Shown piece by piece: positions 16,693 through 25,488 of a stretch of DNA of 64,000 bases (its first letter is position 1; every line of letters begins with the position of its first letter). The DNA lies in the NCBI GenBank assembly GCA_964397555.1, contig CAYNJF010000003.1, forward strand, positions 24,804 through 88,803, in the 5' to 3' direction. Below the pieces are notes generated by a model. The model saw only the letters and a list, made by a program, of their open reading frames with translations. It did no database searches and was not told the origin of the DNA. This DNA comes from CAYNJF01 sp964397555. GTDB taxonomy: Bacteria; Pseudomonadota; Gammaproteobacteria; Berkiellales; Berkiellaceae. A program made the position numbers and the translations under genes.

Positions 16693-17414
16693 TTGAGTAC
16701 ATCCGACCTCACTGGAGTGCCCCAAGTCATATTGAGGTAGTGACCACCCCAAGATTTATTAAAACCGGCACCAAGCTTCGAGACTTTAATGTCTCGCCCT
16801 TCAAAGGGCATCAGGCGTTTGCTCAAGAAAATCGAGCCATGCTAAAAAATGACTTGGGCATCAGTAAACTCCATTTCATGAACCAGGTGCATGGTACCAC
16901 TGTCGTTGAAGCTTCAGATAACCCCCTTGAAGCTGATGGTCTTTACACCATGAAGCCCGATACAGCCATTGCGGTCTTAACGGCGGATTGTCTGCCTGTG
17001 GTTTTGACCAACAAGTCAGGGACTTTTGTGTCCGTTGTCCATGCTGGATGGCGAGGGCTTGCGGCAGGCATATTAGATCAAGCACTCGATCAAGCCTTTG
17101 TGACCCCCGATGAAACCTTGGTGTGGCTTGGGCCCCGTATAGGCCCCCAAGTGTTTGAGGTCGGCCCAGAGGTTCGCGATGCCTTTTTGAACTTGGATAA
17201 AGCTCTTGAGGGTTGTTTTGTACCCCAAGAGAGTAAGTACTTGTGCGATTTAGGCGCCATAGCCTTACGTTTGCTTAAAGACCGAGTCGCTGAGGTCCTG
17301 GACAGCCAAATATGCACCCAAAAGAATCATTTGTTTTCACATCGAACCAGTGCAATGAGTGGCCGTATGGCGACCATTGCTAGGATTAGGACATGCTCAA
17401 CACGCCAACACTAA
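16689..17414 (+). CDS. pgeF: PgeF/YfiH-family multicopper-oxidase-like protein (peptidoglycan editing / purine nucleoside enzyme)
   Basis: A 241-residue DUF152 (LACC1-like) protein. Family motifs: MNQVHGTTVV, LTADCLPVVLTNKSG, VSVVHAGWRGLAAGIL and LGPRIGPQVFEVG. The His/Cys/His zinc site lies in QVHG, ADCLP and VVHAGWRG. Family members have been given purine-nucleosidase/phosphorylase and peptidoglycan-editing roles. It is coupled to rluD upstream. In E. coli clpB follows directly; here about 5 kb of extra genes intervene. The last 22 bases overlap the next gene. Confidence 0.93.
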   Translation: MIEYIRPHWSAPSHIEVVTTPRFIKTGTKLRDFNVSPFKGHQAFAQENRAMLKNDLGISKLHFMNQVHGTTVVEASDNPLEADGLYTMKPDTAIAVLTADCLPVVLTNKSGTFVSVVHAGWRGLAAGILDQALDQAFVTPDETLVWLGPRIGPQVFEVGPEVRDAFLNLDKALEGCFVPQESKYLCDLGAIALRLLKDRVAEVLDSQICTQKNHLFSHRTSAMSGRMATIARIRTCSTRQH

Positions 17415-19654
17415 ACCGTTCTCAGCCATTAACCTTTAGACAATGGAGTAAGTGTCTAAAGGAGGCTATTAGGATAAACAACGTTCACAAGGTCGAGCAG
17501 CTTTTAATCCCCGAAAACCTCCCAAACCGCTTTGCTTCTAAAATAGCGTCGACTGAGATAACCAAAGAACTTTTTGAAAAGGCATGCGCTCATTCGAGCA
17601 ATGCACTGAGCTTGCTGCTTCAAGAGGCGACGATGGCTGGGCAAATTCATGCCCACGTTGATTGGTTGGTTGAAAAAGCCTGTGAGAGTCGTAACGCCTA
17701 TTATAATGTGTGCGCGATTCTACGATCTGAAATGATCGCCAAAGCCTGCCTAAATAGCCCTTACCTCCAAAGACTCCTTGAAAGCACCTTGCTCAAGCCC
17801 GGTAACAGCTGGGTTGATGTGTGCTTATCTGAACCTATGGACGCTTTTTTTGCGGCAGCCATTGAGCAAGAGAAAATACCCCTCTCATCGGATGATGTCC
17901 AAAAAGTCACTGAAATTTTTGATTATGCCTATGAGCATAGAAGTTATAATCTGCTTACTGTTTTGGCCAAGAAAAATATTCTATCTAAGCAGCAACTCGA
18001 GGATGTGCTTTTTTCCACGATGTATTCTAAAGATGAGATCCACTTTGCTCAGGTGCTCGACATGTACCTTGAAAAGTATGAATGGTCGTGTATTTATAAA
18101 CTCCTAGAGCAAATGGTTGAAAGTGATCTATTTCATGTTTTCGATGTGTTCTTGAAAAATGAGCAAGTTCAATCACGGCTTAAAATCCACTCCGCTAATT
18201 GTGATGATGTGATTGAAGTCGTATTTTTTAGCGAAAATCCTCGTTGCCTTAAAGTGCTTCTTAGCCATGAATTGCTTGTTGATGCGTTTTTAACCAAAAG
18301 CGTATTTTGGATACAAAATAGTGATCTTTCAGTCCCCTTTTTAGCGCAATTATTTTTGCACCCTAAAGTGAAAGCGCACTTTGAGGCGACACCGGGCCCC
18401 TTGGTGAGCCCGCTTGCTAAGGAGCAGAATATATTAGCTCTGGCTTTTTTGAAAAACCAAGGGTTTTCTCTAGATCATTTACGGGAAATACACACAGAAG
18501 CATTGAATGCGAACAATAATGTTAGTTATTCTGAAAGTGCGATGAAGCAACTTAGTTATGAGCAAATTGCCTTATGTGAGCCTCTTATCACCCATTACGC
18601 AAGTCAATTAAAACCCGCAGAGCAAGGGATTGATGTCATCCTAGTTCACCTTGCCCAACTCTACAATGAGTGCCCGGCCTTAGACGAGCAAGGCAGGGCA
18701 CTCCCTCTGGACTTAGGCCCTGAAAGTCGAGAACAATTAAGTACGAGCGATGTGGATGCCTATTTAAGTCACCCGGTTCATACCGCATATCGATATTTGT
18801 TGCCTGTAAACCCTTTGATTGACCCAAACGCGGAATATGCGTGTGAGGAACAATATGGTTATGAGATTGAAAACCCCCATGATGGCAATACCGTGGTTGA
18901 TCACTGGCGAGCCACTTGTGCAGACATTCCCGATGATAAAAAATATTTATTTCAATTGATGTTTTACGCTTGTACCGATGAGGCGGTTACCCCATTACCA
19001 GGTTGGGATAGGGCGAGCATTCTGAGTAACTTTGTCGACATCTTAGCCGAGCTTTGTCGAGCCCATAACATGGATGCAGGATTTCAACGACGAATCGATG
19101 CTAACGACAATGATGGACCTTCAAGCAAGGCTTTGGACGATGGGAGACTTGATAATCCTTCATGTGCCAAAGGGATTGCACAAAGAAGTATTTATATGGT
19201 GCTTGGCCATCCTTATTTTGATATTCCTGAAGTCAGACCATTGAATCCCCAAATCGTAGTAAGTGATACCGCCCCAATGATCATGAATGCGTTTGCCCAG
19301 AAAATTCGCGAGATGGATGCGAATAGCCTGGATAGCCTTAAGAGGCAAGCAACGGATGCGATGATCAACATGGAGCCGGTCCATTTTCCCATCGAAGTGT
19401 CCGAGCACCAAAAGCAAGCGTATCGCGACCATAAGAAGCAATGGTGGGGACAACGATTTGGTCTAAAACAGCCGATTTGCTGGGCAAACGAAAATGTGGC
19501 TGATAGCTATGATGAGTTTGTTGGGTATTGCATGAAAAACCCATGGAAAATGTATTACAAGGAATTGATGCATGAGTTGGACATACAAACGACTTCGGCC
19601 CAAAAAGATGAGTCTGCGGCTCGTGCATTACTGAGTTTTTCTAGGCTGAAATAA
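17393..19654 (+). CDS. Unknown 753-residue helical-repeat protein; effector candidate
   Basis: No family recognised with confidence. Residues about 15-420 are almost entirely alpha-helical, with ankyrin/solenoid-like units such as LKEAIRINNVHKVEQLLIP and KEQNILALAFLKNQG. The C-terminal third (about 490-730) is compositionally different, rich in Trp, Tyr, Asp and Pro, and looks like a folded catalytic or binding domain. It contains DNPSCAKGIAQRSIY and VLGHPYFDIPEV, where the single Cys in NPSC could be a nucleophile. The ATG at 17393 lies inside the pgeF end (22-base overlap) and is preceded by AGGATTAGG, so it is read with pgeF. It is the first of five genes that separate pgeF from clpB. Confidence 0.75.
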   Translation: MLNTPTLNRSQPLTFRQWSKCLKEAIRINNVHKVEQLLIPENLPNRFASKIASTEITKELFEKACAHSSNALSLLLQEATMAGQIHAHVDWLVEKACESRNAYYNVCAILRSEMIAKACLNSPYLQRLLESTLLKPGNSWVDVCLSEPMDAFFAAAIEQEKIPLSSDDVQKVTEIFDYAYEHRSYNLLTVLAKKNILSKQQLEDVLFSTMYSKDEIHFAQVLDMYLEKYEWSCIYKLLEQMVESDLFHVFDVFLKNEQVQSRLKIHSANCDDVIEVVFFSENPRCLKVLLSHELLVDAFLTKSVFWIQNSDLSVPFLAQLFLHPKVKAHFEATPGPLVSPLAKEQNILALAFLKNQGFSLDHLREIHTEALNANNNVSYSESAMKQLSYEQIALCEPLITHYASQLKPAEQGIDVILVHLAQLYNECPALDEQGRALPLDLGPESREQLSTSDVDAYLSHPVHTAYRYLLPVNPLIDPNAEYACEEQYGYEIENPHDGNTVVDHWRATCADIPDDKKYLFQLMFYACTDEAVTPLPGWDRASILSNFVDILAELCRAHNMDAGFQRRIDANDNDGPSSKALDDGRLDNPSCAKGIAQRSIYMVLGHPYFDIPEVRPLNPQIVVSDTAPMIMNAFAQKIREMDANSLDSLKRQATDAMINMEPVHFPIEVSEHQKQAYRDHKKQWWGQRFGLKQPICWANENVADSYDEFVGYCMKNPWKMYYKELMHELDIQTTSAQKDESAARALLSFSRLK

Positions 19655-19734
19655 TAGACATACCTCTTTGATTTGCTAATATTAGAACATAAACTCAAGT
19701 CTGTTTCAGTTAATCAGTTTACTAAGGATGGTAT

Positions 19735-20364
19735 ATGAAGACGTGGATTAAGTTTGGTATTCCTGCGGTGGTCGCTTTGGGAGTGGCAGTTGTTGGTGCG
19801 GTCGGGTTTAAGCACATGAATGCAGGTCTTGAGACTCTGGTTGAGTATCAGACCACAGGGTCCAATGACATGCTTGAGCTTCGCAGCTATCCCTCTATCT
19901 TAGTGGCACAAGTGACGTTGCAAGAAAATATGCTGGCGGCCAAACAAGAAGGCGAGAAGATTCTCACCGATTACTTCAATGGCGGTAATAATTTTGCTAA
20001 AACAATCCCGATGCATGCGCCAATTTTTGTGCAAGAGGATGAACGCACTTCAAATCGTTGGAAAGTGTACATGTTGATGCCAGAGAAGTATCGAACAGAA
20101 CCCCTTCCAAAGCAGAATGATGAAAGGATTGAAGTGTTGGTTCTGCCAGCTCAGACCTTTGCTGCGGTGTCCTTTTCTGGGGATATGACTCAGTCTCAAC
20201 TGGATCAACAGTATCAAAAACTGATTACAGGTCTAAAACAACAGAGAATCGTACCAGACTCTAAACCTATTTATGCGTTTTATAAACCAGATTGGGTGGC
20301 CTCCATGTTTCAAATGGCAGAGGTTATGACCTTTGTGCCAGCCGATTTAAAATTAGAAGAATAA
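19735..20364 (+). CDS. SOUL-family heme-binding-like protein with N-terminal membrane anchor
   Basis: A 209-residue protein with one N-terminal hydrophobic helix (residues about 7-28, GIPAVVALGVAVVGAVGF), followed by a SOUL/HBP domain. Typical features are an ELRSYPSILVAQVTLQ strand, GGNNFAKTIPMHAPIF, and FAAVSFSGDMTQSQL with a C-terminal PIYAFYKPDW block. SOUL proteins bind heme or porphyrin in some organisms; which residue would ligate iron here is not clear. AAGGATGG precedes the ATG. It is the only recognisable domain protein within the pgeF-clpB insert and is followed after five bases by the first coiled-coil gene. Confidence 0.85.
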   Translation: MKTWIKFGIPAVVALGVAVVGAVGFKHMNAGLETLVEYQTTGSNDMLELRSYPSILVAQVTLQENMLAAKQEGEKILTDYFNGGNNFAKTIPMHAPIFVQEDERTSNRWKVYMLMPEKYRTEPLPKQNDERIEVLVLPAQTFAAVSFSGDMTQSQLDQQYQKLITGLKQQRIVPDSKPIYAFYKPDWVASMFQMAEVMTFVPADLKLEE

Positions 20365-20369
20365 GTAAT

Positions 20370-21113
20370 ATGCCCAGCAGTACCGAGTCGCCCGAAAGAG
20401 GGCGACTCAAAGAAAATCACGACGTTAAACCAAGAAAATCAACACGCAAAAGAAAAAAACCATCCTTACACGAGGAAATGGTCAACCTTGATGAGTACTT
20501 GGGGGATGAATTACCTAAAGCTAAATCAAGCAAAGTTCAAGTCAAGCAAGAGCCCGTTCCCGCACCCATCAGTTTGGTCAAAAATGCATTGGTAAAAGTA
20601 ACAACAAGCATATCTTCAGCGCTATCCATGGTACTTAAATCCTTTGATGCTTTTACCCGATTAGAGCCAAGACATGTGATTGAGCTTCAAAGGCATGCCA
20701 CTAAAGGCCATGTGTTCTCTATCGCATTTATTCAAGTTTATCAATTTTATAGAGATGCTCTGTATTATCGAGACCTTGCTATATCCGAAAACCTTAAACT
20801 ACAACAAGAAAACTTAAGTAAAAAAGCAGAGCTTGAAAAACAAGAGGATGAGTTATTAAAACTTAAAAAGAGAATTAACCAGCTAGAAGAAGCGTTAGCT
20901 GAATGCGATGGCGATAAAAGCAGGCTTCGTGAAGAAAATCTTTCGTTGAGATTTGAAATGGATGCCATAAAACGCCAAAACAAATATCAACGCCTTCGAG
21001 GCAATACGGCACCTGATCCTTTTATGGGCGCACCTACGATTCGAATGATACCGTCCAATGAGGCACAAGCATCCCAAAGTTCTGAAAGATGGGTTGCGCA
21101 ATTTCTAAAGTAG
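20370..21113 (+). CDS. Unknown coiled-coil protein with strongly basic N-terminus (first of three)
   Basis: A 247-residue protein. Residues about 20-36 are KPRKSTRKRKKPS, a dense basic cluster resembling a nuclear localisation signal. Residues about 130-210 form a long coiled coil with heptad Leu (ENLKLQQENLSKKAELEKQ and onward). A short polar tail follows. The start is the ATG at 20370, five bases after the SOUL stop; the open frame continues back into the SOUL gene, but that portion would duplicate its coding sequence. Coupled to the SOUL gene by proximity. Function unknown; the basic-cluster plus coiled-coil plan recurs in nearby genes. Confidence 0.72.
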   Translation: MPSSTESPERGRLKENHDVKPRKSTRKRKKPSLHEEMVNLDEYLGDELPKAKSSKVQVKQEPVPAPISLVKNALVKVTTSISSALSMVLKSFDAFTRLEPRHVIELQRHATKGHVFSIAFIQVYQFYRDALYYRDLAISENLKLQQENLSKKAELEKQEDELLKLKKRINQLEEALAECDGDKSRLREENLSLRFEMDAIKRQNKYQRLRGNTAPDPFMGAPTIRMIPSNEAQASQSSERWVAQFLK

Positions 21114-21184
21114 AAGACTTTCTTTTTTTAATCATCACTCACCGAGCAACGGCACTGAACAAGGGAAAAACAGGGGATATCATC

Positions 21185-21718
21185 ATGTCCAGAACACCAA
21201 GGGAACATCAAGCGGGCGAGGAAGATTCATCGTTTTCAAGAAGCGTGATCTGTGAGAGCAGCGTGATAGAGAGTCGTGATGAAATAGCCCTAGAAAGAAA
21301 AATTGAGTACCTTGAATCAATGATTGCCCAAGTTCAGACAAACTCGGGCGAGCTTCAACGCGAGTACTTTAGAGCTCTCGATCAAGCGCATGAATTGCAT
21401 CATATGAAGAGTCGCCAAAAAATCTATCATCTAGAAAGAGAGTGTCAAACGCTACAGTCGAAACTTGAAGCCACGCTTGGAAATCAAAGATTTCTTGAGC
21501 AAAAACTTGCCGACTCAGAGAAGCGTCGTTTGGAATTGGAAAAACAAAACAAGGATATGCAAGCTCAGATGCAAGAAAACACAGAGCTTAGTGTCAAAAG
21601 TCCTTACCCATCTCCGTTTACCAAACTGTATGGACTTCATCAACCTCTTTCACTTCCAAAAATGACAAAACCCCATCATGAAGAGTGCGAAAGATTTATC
21701 TTGAGCTGTCTTCGATAA
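21185..21718 (+). CDS. Unknown coiled-coil protein (second of three)
   Basis: A 177-residue protein, mostly coiled coil: residues about 35-150 are heptad-rich (ERKIEYLESMIAQVQ, LERECQTLQSKLEATL, RRLELEKQNKDMQAQ). The N-terminus is polar and acidic, the C-terminal 40 residues are Pro/His-rich. The ATG at 21185 is preceded by CAGGGGAT. An in-frame ATG at 21089 would add 32 residues beginning MGCAISK, a possible myristoylation-like start, but it would overlap the previous gene by 25 bases, so I prefer 21185. No known domain. Confidence 0.65.
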   Translation: MSRTPREHQAGEEDSSFSRSVICESSVIESRDEIALERKIEYLESMIAQVQTNSGELQREYFRALDQAHELHHMKSRQKIYHLERECQTLQSKLEATLGNQRFLEQKLADSEKRRLELEKQNKDMQAQMQENTELSVKSPYPSPFTKLYGLHQPLSLPKMTKPHHEECERFILSCLR

Positions 21719-21753
21719 CCATTACTCGTTAAAAAAGCAATCTAGGCAATATC

Positions 21754-22470
21754 ATGGCTGGTACAAAATCATCGAATAAAGAAAAATCTAAATCAAAACG
21801 TCGTTCTCAACGAATCAAAAAAACGACTGACTTTTGGAGCCCAGTTCAGCCCAATACACAAACCGTTAAGACGAATCAACCGTCAGACGTTGAAGATGAA
21901 TCAAATAGCATAAATAGGGCAGAATCATCGTTTAAATCCTCCATCGACAAGATGGGGTTAATCATAGAAAAAATGAGAAAAGAAAATGAGTCTCTATCTC
22001 AACAAGTACGGACACTTATCAATGCCCTTGTCTGTTCGATGCCATCATCAAGTCCTTTATGTGAAACGAGACTGATGGCTTATGATGCTTTTAGCGATGC
22101 GCAAAAAGTCAAAGTGCTTGAAGCAAGAGTGAGCGAGTTGGAACAAGAAAATGCGATCCTGAAAGAGCGTGATAAGCAGCATCGTATGGAGGAGCTTGTT
22201 GAGGAACAATTTCCTGCTAATCATCTTGTCTGCGAACTTGTCGATGAGCATATTGGGGTCGAGCAAGAAGCTCGACATGAACAGATGAATCCCTTTTCTC
22301 ATGGGGGTTTATGCCCTATAACACCATTGTTTGACACTGAGCAGCTTTCATGGATAGGCAAGAGCGCAAACGAAAACACTGATCTGGATGAGATCTATCA
22401 GGCATGGATGGACTCGTTTAGTGATCCATTAACATTAAAGGCTACTGAGAGCCCAGATTTAAAGCCTTAG
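21754..22470 (+). CDS. Unknown coiled-coil protein with strongly basic N-terminus (third of three)
   Basis: A 238-residue protein. The first 27 residues are nearly all Lys/Arg/Ser (SKSKRRSQRIKK), again resembling a nuclear localisation or nucleic-acid-binding cluster. Two short coiled coils follow: about residues 70-95 (IEKMRKENESLSQQVRTL) and 125-150 (VKVLEARVSELEQENAIL). The C-terminus is acidic. It lies 35 bases after the previous coiled-coil gene and immediately before the heat-shock promoter of clpB. Sequence similarity to the other two is limited to layout. Confidence 0.68.
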   Translation: MAGTKSSNKEKSKSKRRSQRIKKTTDFWSPVQPNTQTVKTNQPSDVEDESNSINRAESSFKSSIDKMGLIIEKMRKENESLSQQVRTLINALVCSMPSSSPLCETRLMAYDAFSDAQKVKVLEARVSELEQENAILKERDKQHRMEELVEEQFPANHLVCELVDEHIGVEQEARHEQMNPFSHGGLCPITPLFDTEQLSWIGKSANENTDLDEIYQAWMDSFSDPLTLKATESPDLKP

Positions 22471-22476
22471 CCATCC

Positions 22477-22504
22477 CTTGAATTTTCAATGATTATCCTC
22501 ATAT
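22477..22504 (+). promoter_or_regulatory. Candidate sigma-32 (RpoH) heat-shock promoter of clpB
   Basis: CTTGAA (22477-22482) and CCTCATAT (22497-22504) are separated by 14 bases. The RpoH consensus is CTTGAA, 13-15 bases, then CCCCATnT; only one core base of the -10 differs. It lies 30 bases upstream of the clpB start. Confidence 0.75.
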
Positions 22505-22534
22505 TGGTTCTATAGAAATCGAATGGGGGTAACC

Positions 22535-25117
22535 ATGAGAATTGATAAGTTCACCAACAAATTTCAGGCCGCTTTGGCCGATGCTCAAAGTCTTGCTGTA
22601 GGGCGAGCAAATCCAACGATAGAACCGATTCATATCCTTGCAGCCTTTTTAGATCAAGAAGGCGCATTTACAGCCAACATTTTGCGCAATGCGGGAACCA
22701 ATGTGCCAAAGCTGCGTTCGATGGTTCAAGAGGCGCTTGAGCAGTTACCCGTTGTTGGCCAACAAACCGGGGATGTGACCGTAAGCCCTGAACTTAATCG
22801 ATTACTCAACTTAACCGACAAATACGCTCAAGAGCGCAAAGATGCCTTTATATCCAGTGAGCTTTTTCTTTTAGCTCTTGCTCAAGACAAAGGCCATGCA
22901 GGCAAGATTTTGGCTCAATGCGATGTCACTCAAGCTAAGCTTGAAAAAGCCATTGATGAAGTTCGTGGTGGTGAAGTGGTGTCCGATCAAAACGCCGAAG
23001 ACAATCGACAAGCCCTTGATAAATACACCATTGATTTAACCGAGAGAGCAGAGCAAGGAAAACTTGATCCAGTCATTGGGCGCGATGAAGAAATCAGACG
23101 AACCATTCAAGTGCTGCAAAGACGCACGAAAAACAACCCGGTCCTTATTGGGGAGCCAGGTGTGGGAAAAACTGCGATTGTCGAAGGTTTGGCTCAACGC
23201 ATTATCAATCATGAAGTGCCCGAAGGCTTGAAAGGCAAGCGAGTCTTATCATTGGATTTGGCGGCTCTTATTGCAGGTGCAAAATTCAGGGGTGAATTTG
23301 AGGAGCGATTAAAAGCCGTACTCAAAGACTTATCCAAGCAAGAAGGACAAATCATTCTTTTCATCGATGAAATCCACACCATGGTGGGGGCAGGGAAAGC
23401 GGATGGTGCGATGGATGCTGGAAACATGCTTAAACCGGCTCTTGCCAGGGGTGAGCTCCATTGTGTAGGAGCAACGACGCTCGATGAGTATCGTCAGTTC
23501 ATCGAAAAAGACGCCGCTTTAGAACGTCGTTTTCAAAAGGTATACGTCGGCGAGCCATCAAGTGAAGACACCATTGCCATATTAAGAGGCTTGAAAGAAC
23601 GCTACGAGATTCATCATGGGGTTGAGATCACTGATTCTGCAATCATTGCCGCCGCCCGACTTTCAGAGCGCTACATCACCGATCGCATGTTGCCCGATAA
23701 AGCCATTGATTTGATTGATGAGGCTGCCTCTCGTATTCGTATGAGCATTGATTCGAAACCAGAACCTCTCGATAAATTAGAGCGCAAGCTCATCAAGCAT
23801 AAAATTGAGCGAGAAGCCCTTAAAAAAGAAACGGACTCATCGTCCCAACAAGCGCTCAAAGAGTTAGAGGCAACCATCGCTCAACTCGAGGGGGAGTACA
23901 GTCAACTCGAAGAAGTTTGGAAAGCTGAAAAAGCGGCCGTACAGGGTGAGAAAACCATCAAAGAAGAGCTTGAACAAGTCAAAAATGCTATGGACGCGGC
24001 CAAGCGAGCCGGTGATTTGGCTCGAGTCTCGGAGCTTCAATACGGGCGCATTCCTGAGCTTGAAAAACAATTGGCGGCGGCCAACGAAGCTCAGACCACT
24101 GAGATGACCTTGCTCGTGAATAAAGTAGGGGATGAGGAAATCGCTCACGTTGTCTCAAAATGGACTGGGATCCCCGTCAGCAAAATGCTTGAAGGTGAAC
24201 GTGAAAAGCTTCTTGGTATGGAAAGCGTCTTGGGTGAGCGAGTGGTGGGTCAGTCTGAGGCCCTGCAAGTGGTCTCAAACGCCATTCGTCGCTCCAGAGC
24301 TGGCTTGTCCGATCCGCAATCACCGATTGGCTCTTTTTTATTCCTAGGCCCTACTGGGGTTGGCAAGACTGAGCTGTGCAAAGCCTTAGCGTCTTTCATG
24401 TTCGATACTGAGTCCGCCATGGTTCGAATCGATATGTCAGAGTTTATGGAAAAACACGCCGTCTCGAGATTAGTGGGCGCCCCTCCTGGCTACGTCGGTT
24501 ACGAAGAAGGGGGGTATTTGACGGAAGCGGTTCGACGTCGACCTTACAGCATTATTTTGCTCGATGAAGTTGAAAAAGCGCACCCTGATGTCTTTAACAT
24601 CTTACTTCAGGTACTCGATGACGGACGGCTCACCGACTCGCAAGGTCGCACCGTGGATTTTAGAAACGCCGTGATTGTCATGACTTCGAACATTGGGGCA
24701 CAAACCATCCAGTCGATGGCCGGTGAGCCCTATGAACAGATGAAATCGACCGTTTTTTCAAAGCTTACGGATCATTTCAAACCCGAGTTCATCAACCGCA
24801 TCGATGAAATGGTGGTCTTTCATTCGCTGGAGCAAGCCCACATCGAGAAAATTTGTGGGATCCAGTTGGAGTTGCTTAAAGAGCGTTTACAGGCCAAAGA
24901 CATTCATCTTGAGTTTACACCTGAGGTGATTCAAAAACTTGGGCAGGCTGGGTTTGATCCGGTTTATGGGGCCAGACCATTGAAGCGGGTGATCCGTCAG
25001 CAACTGGAAAACCCACTTTCTCAAGAGATCTTAAAAGGATCCTTTGGAGGAGGTGACATCGTGCTTGCAAAACTCGAGCAAGAGGCCATCGTGTTCGTTA
25101 AACAGGCTAAAAACTAA
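22535..25117 (+). CDS. clpB: Disaggregating chaperone ClpB
   Basis: Hexameric AAA+ unfoldase that, with DnaK, rescues aggregated proteins. The start is MRIDKFTNKFQAALADAQSL at 22535, the conserved ClpB N-terminus; a GTG/ATG four codons earlier is less likely. 860 residues against 857 in E. coli. Domains in order: N-domain (1-145), first ATPase with GEPGVGKTAIVEG, coiled-coil M-domain (about 410-530), second ATPase with GPTGVGKTELCK and sensor region. A heat-shock promoter lies directly upstream. Its 3' end overlaps the opposing small gene by 11 bases. Confidence 0.98.
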   Translation: MRIDKFTNKFQAALADAQSLAVGRANPTIEPIHILAAFLDQEGAFTANILRNAGTNVPKLRSMVQEALEQLPVVGQQTGDVTVSPELNRLLNLTDKYAQERKDAFISSELFLLALAQDKGHAGKILAQCDVTQAKLEKAIDEVRGGEVVSDQNAEDNRQALDKYTIDLTERAEQGKLDPVIGRDEEIRRTIQVLQRRTKNNPVLIGEPGVGKTAIVEGLAQRIINHEVPEGLKGKRVLSLDLAALIAGAKFRGEFEERLKAVLKDLSKQEGQIILFIDEIHTMVGAGKADGAMDAGNMLKPALARGELHCVGATTLDEYRQFIEKDAALERRFQKVYVGEPSSEDTIAILRGLKERYEIHHGVEITDSAIIAAARLSERYITDRMLPDKAIDLIDEAASRIRMSIDSKPEPLDKLERKLIKHKIEREALKKETDSSSQQALKELEATIAQLEGEYSQLEEVWKAEKAAVQGEKTIKEELEQVKNAMDAAKRAGDLARVSELQYGRIPELEKQLAAANEAQTTEMTLLVNKVGDEEIAHVVSKWTGIPVSKMLEGEREKLLGMESVLGERVVGQSEALQVVSNAIRRSRAGLSDPQSPIGSFLFLGPTGVGKTELCKALASFMFDTESAMVRIDMSEFMEKHAVSRLVGAPPGYVGYEEGGYLTEAVRRRPYSIILLDEVEKAHPDVFNILLQVLDDGRLTDSQGRTVDFRNAVIVMTSNIGAQTIQSMAGEPYEQMKSTVFSKLTDHFKPEFINRIDEMVVFHSLEQAHIEKICGIQLELLKERLQAKDIHLEFTPEVIQKLGQAGFDPVYGARPLKRVIRQQLENPLSQEILKGSFGGGDIVLAKLEQEAIVFVKQAKN

Positions 25118-25415
25118 CGCTACCGCCTTGAAGGCCACACAATTGAGCAAGTAGATTATCTATCTCAACGTAGAGATTTTGGATAAGTGCTTGCTCAGAC
25201 TGGTGTTGGTGAGCAAAGGTAAACAAAACATCAAGCTTCTCAATGATCTCTTTTTGATGCATAAAATGCTTATTCACATCCAGATCATCCATCGACTTGG
25301 ATAAATCGGCCAAATAAATACCAAGAGCCTCAATTTGAGCGGGGCTGTATGTCTGATCGGCAAGATACGACAACGCCTGGGTGACCCCTTCATATGCTTT
25401 TAATGAGTTATCCAT
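25107..25415 (-). CDS. Unknown 102-residue helical protein
   Basis: Probably a real gene: the ATG at 25415 is preceded by AGAGGAT at ideal spacing, and the codon use resembles its neighbours. The predicted protein is helical and acidic (SLKAYEGVTQALSYLADQ, SKSMDDLDVNKHFMHQKEI). No family recognised. It converges on clpB with an 11-base overlap and is divergent from the DUF455 gene across about 70 bases, so these may share a regulatory region. Confidence 0.6.
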   Translation of the reverse strand: MDNSLKAYEGVTQALSYLADQTYSPAQIEALGIYLADLSKSMDDLDVNKHFMHQKEIIEKLDVLFTFAHQHQSEQALIQNLYVEIDNLLAQLCGLQGGSVSF

Positions 25416-25488
25416 GGTATCCTCTTGCCTCTGTGCTCTATGACTTAATTTTAGATTAATTAAACTGACTTTGGTAATTGTGTACGAT

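Noticed and set aside
21089..21184. Upstream start MGCAISK for the second coiled-coil gene
   Set aside because: It would overlap the previous gene by 25 bases and lacks a good ribosome-binding site, though a myristoylation-like start is tempting.
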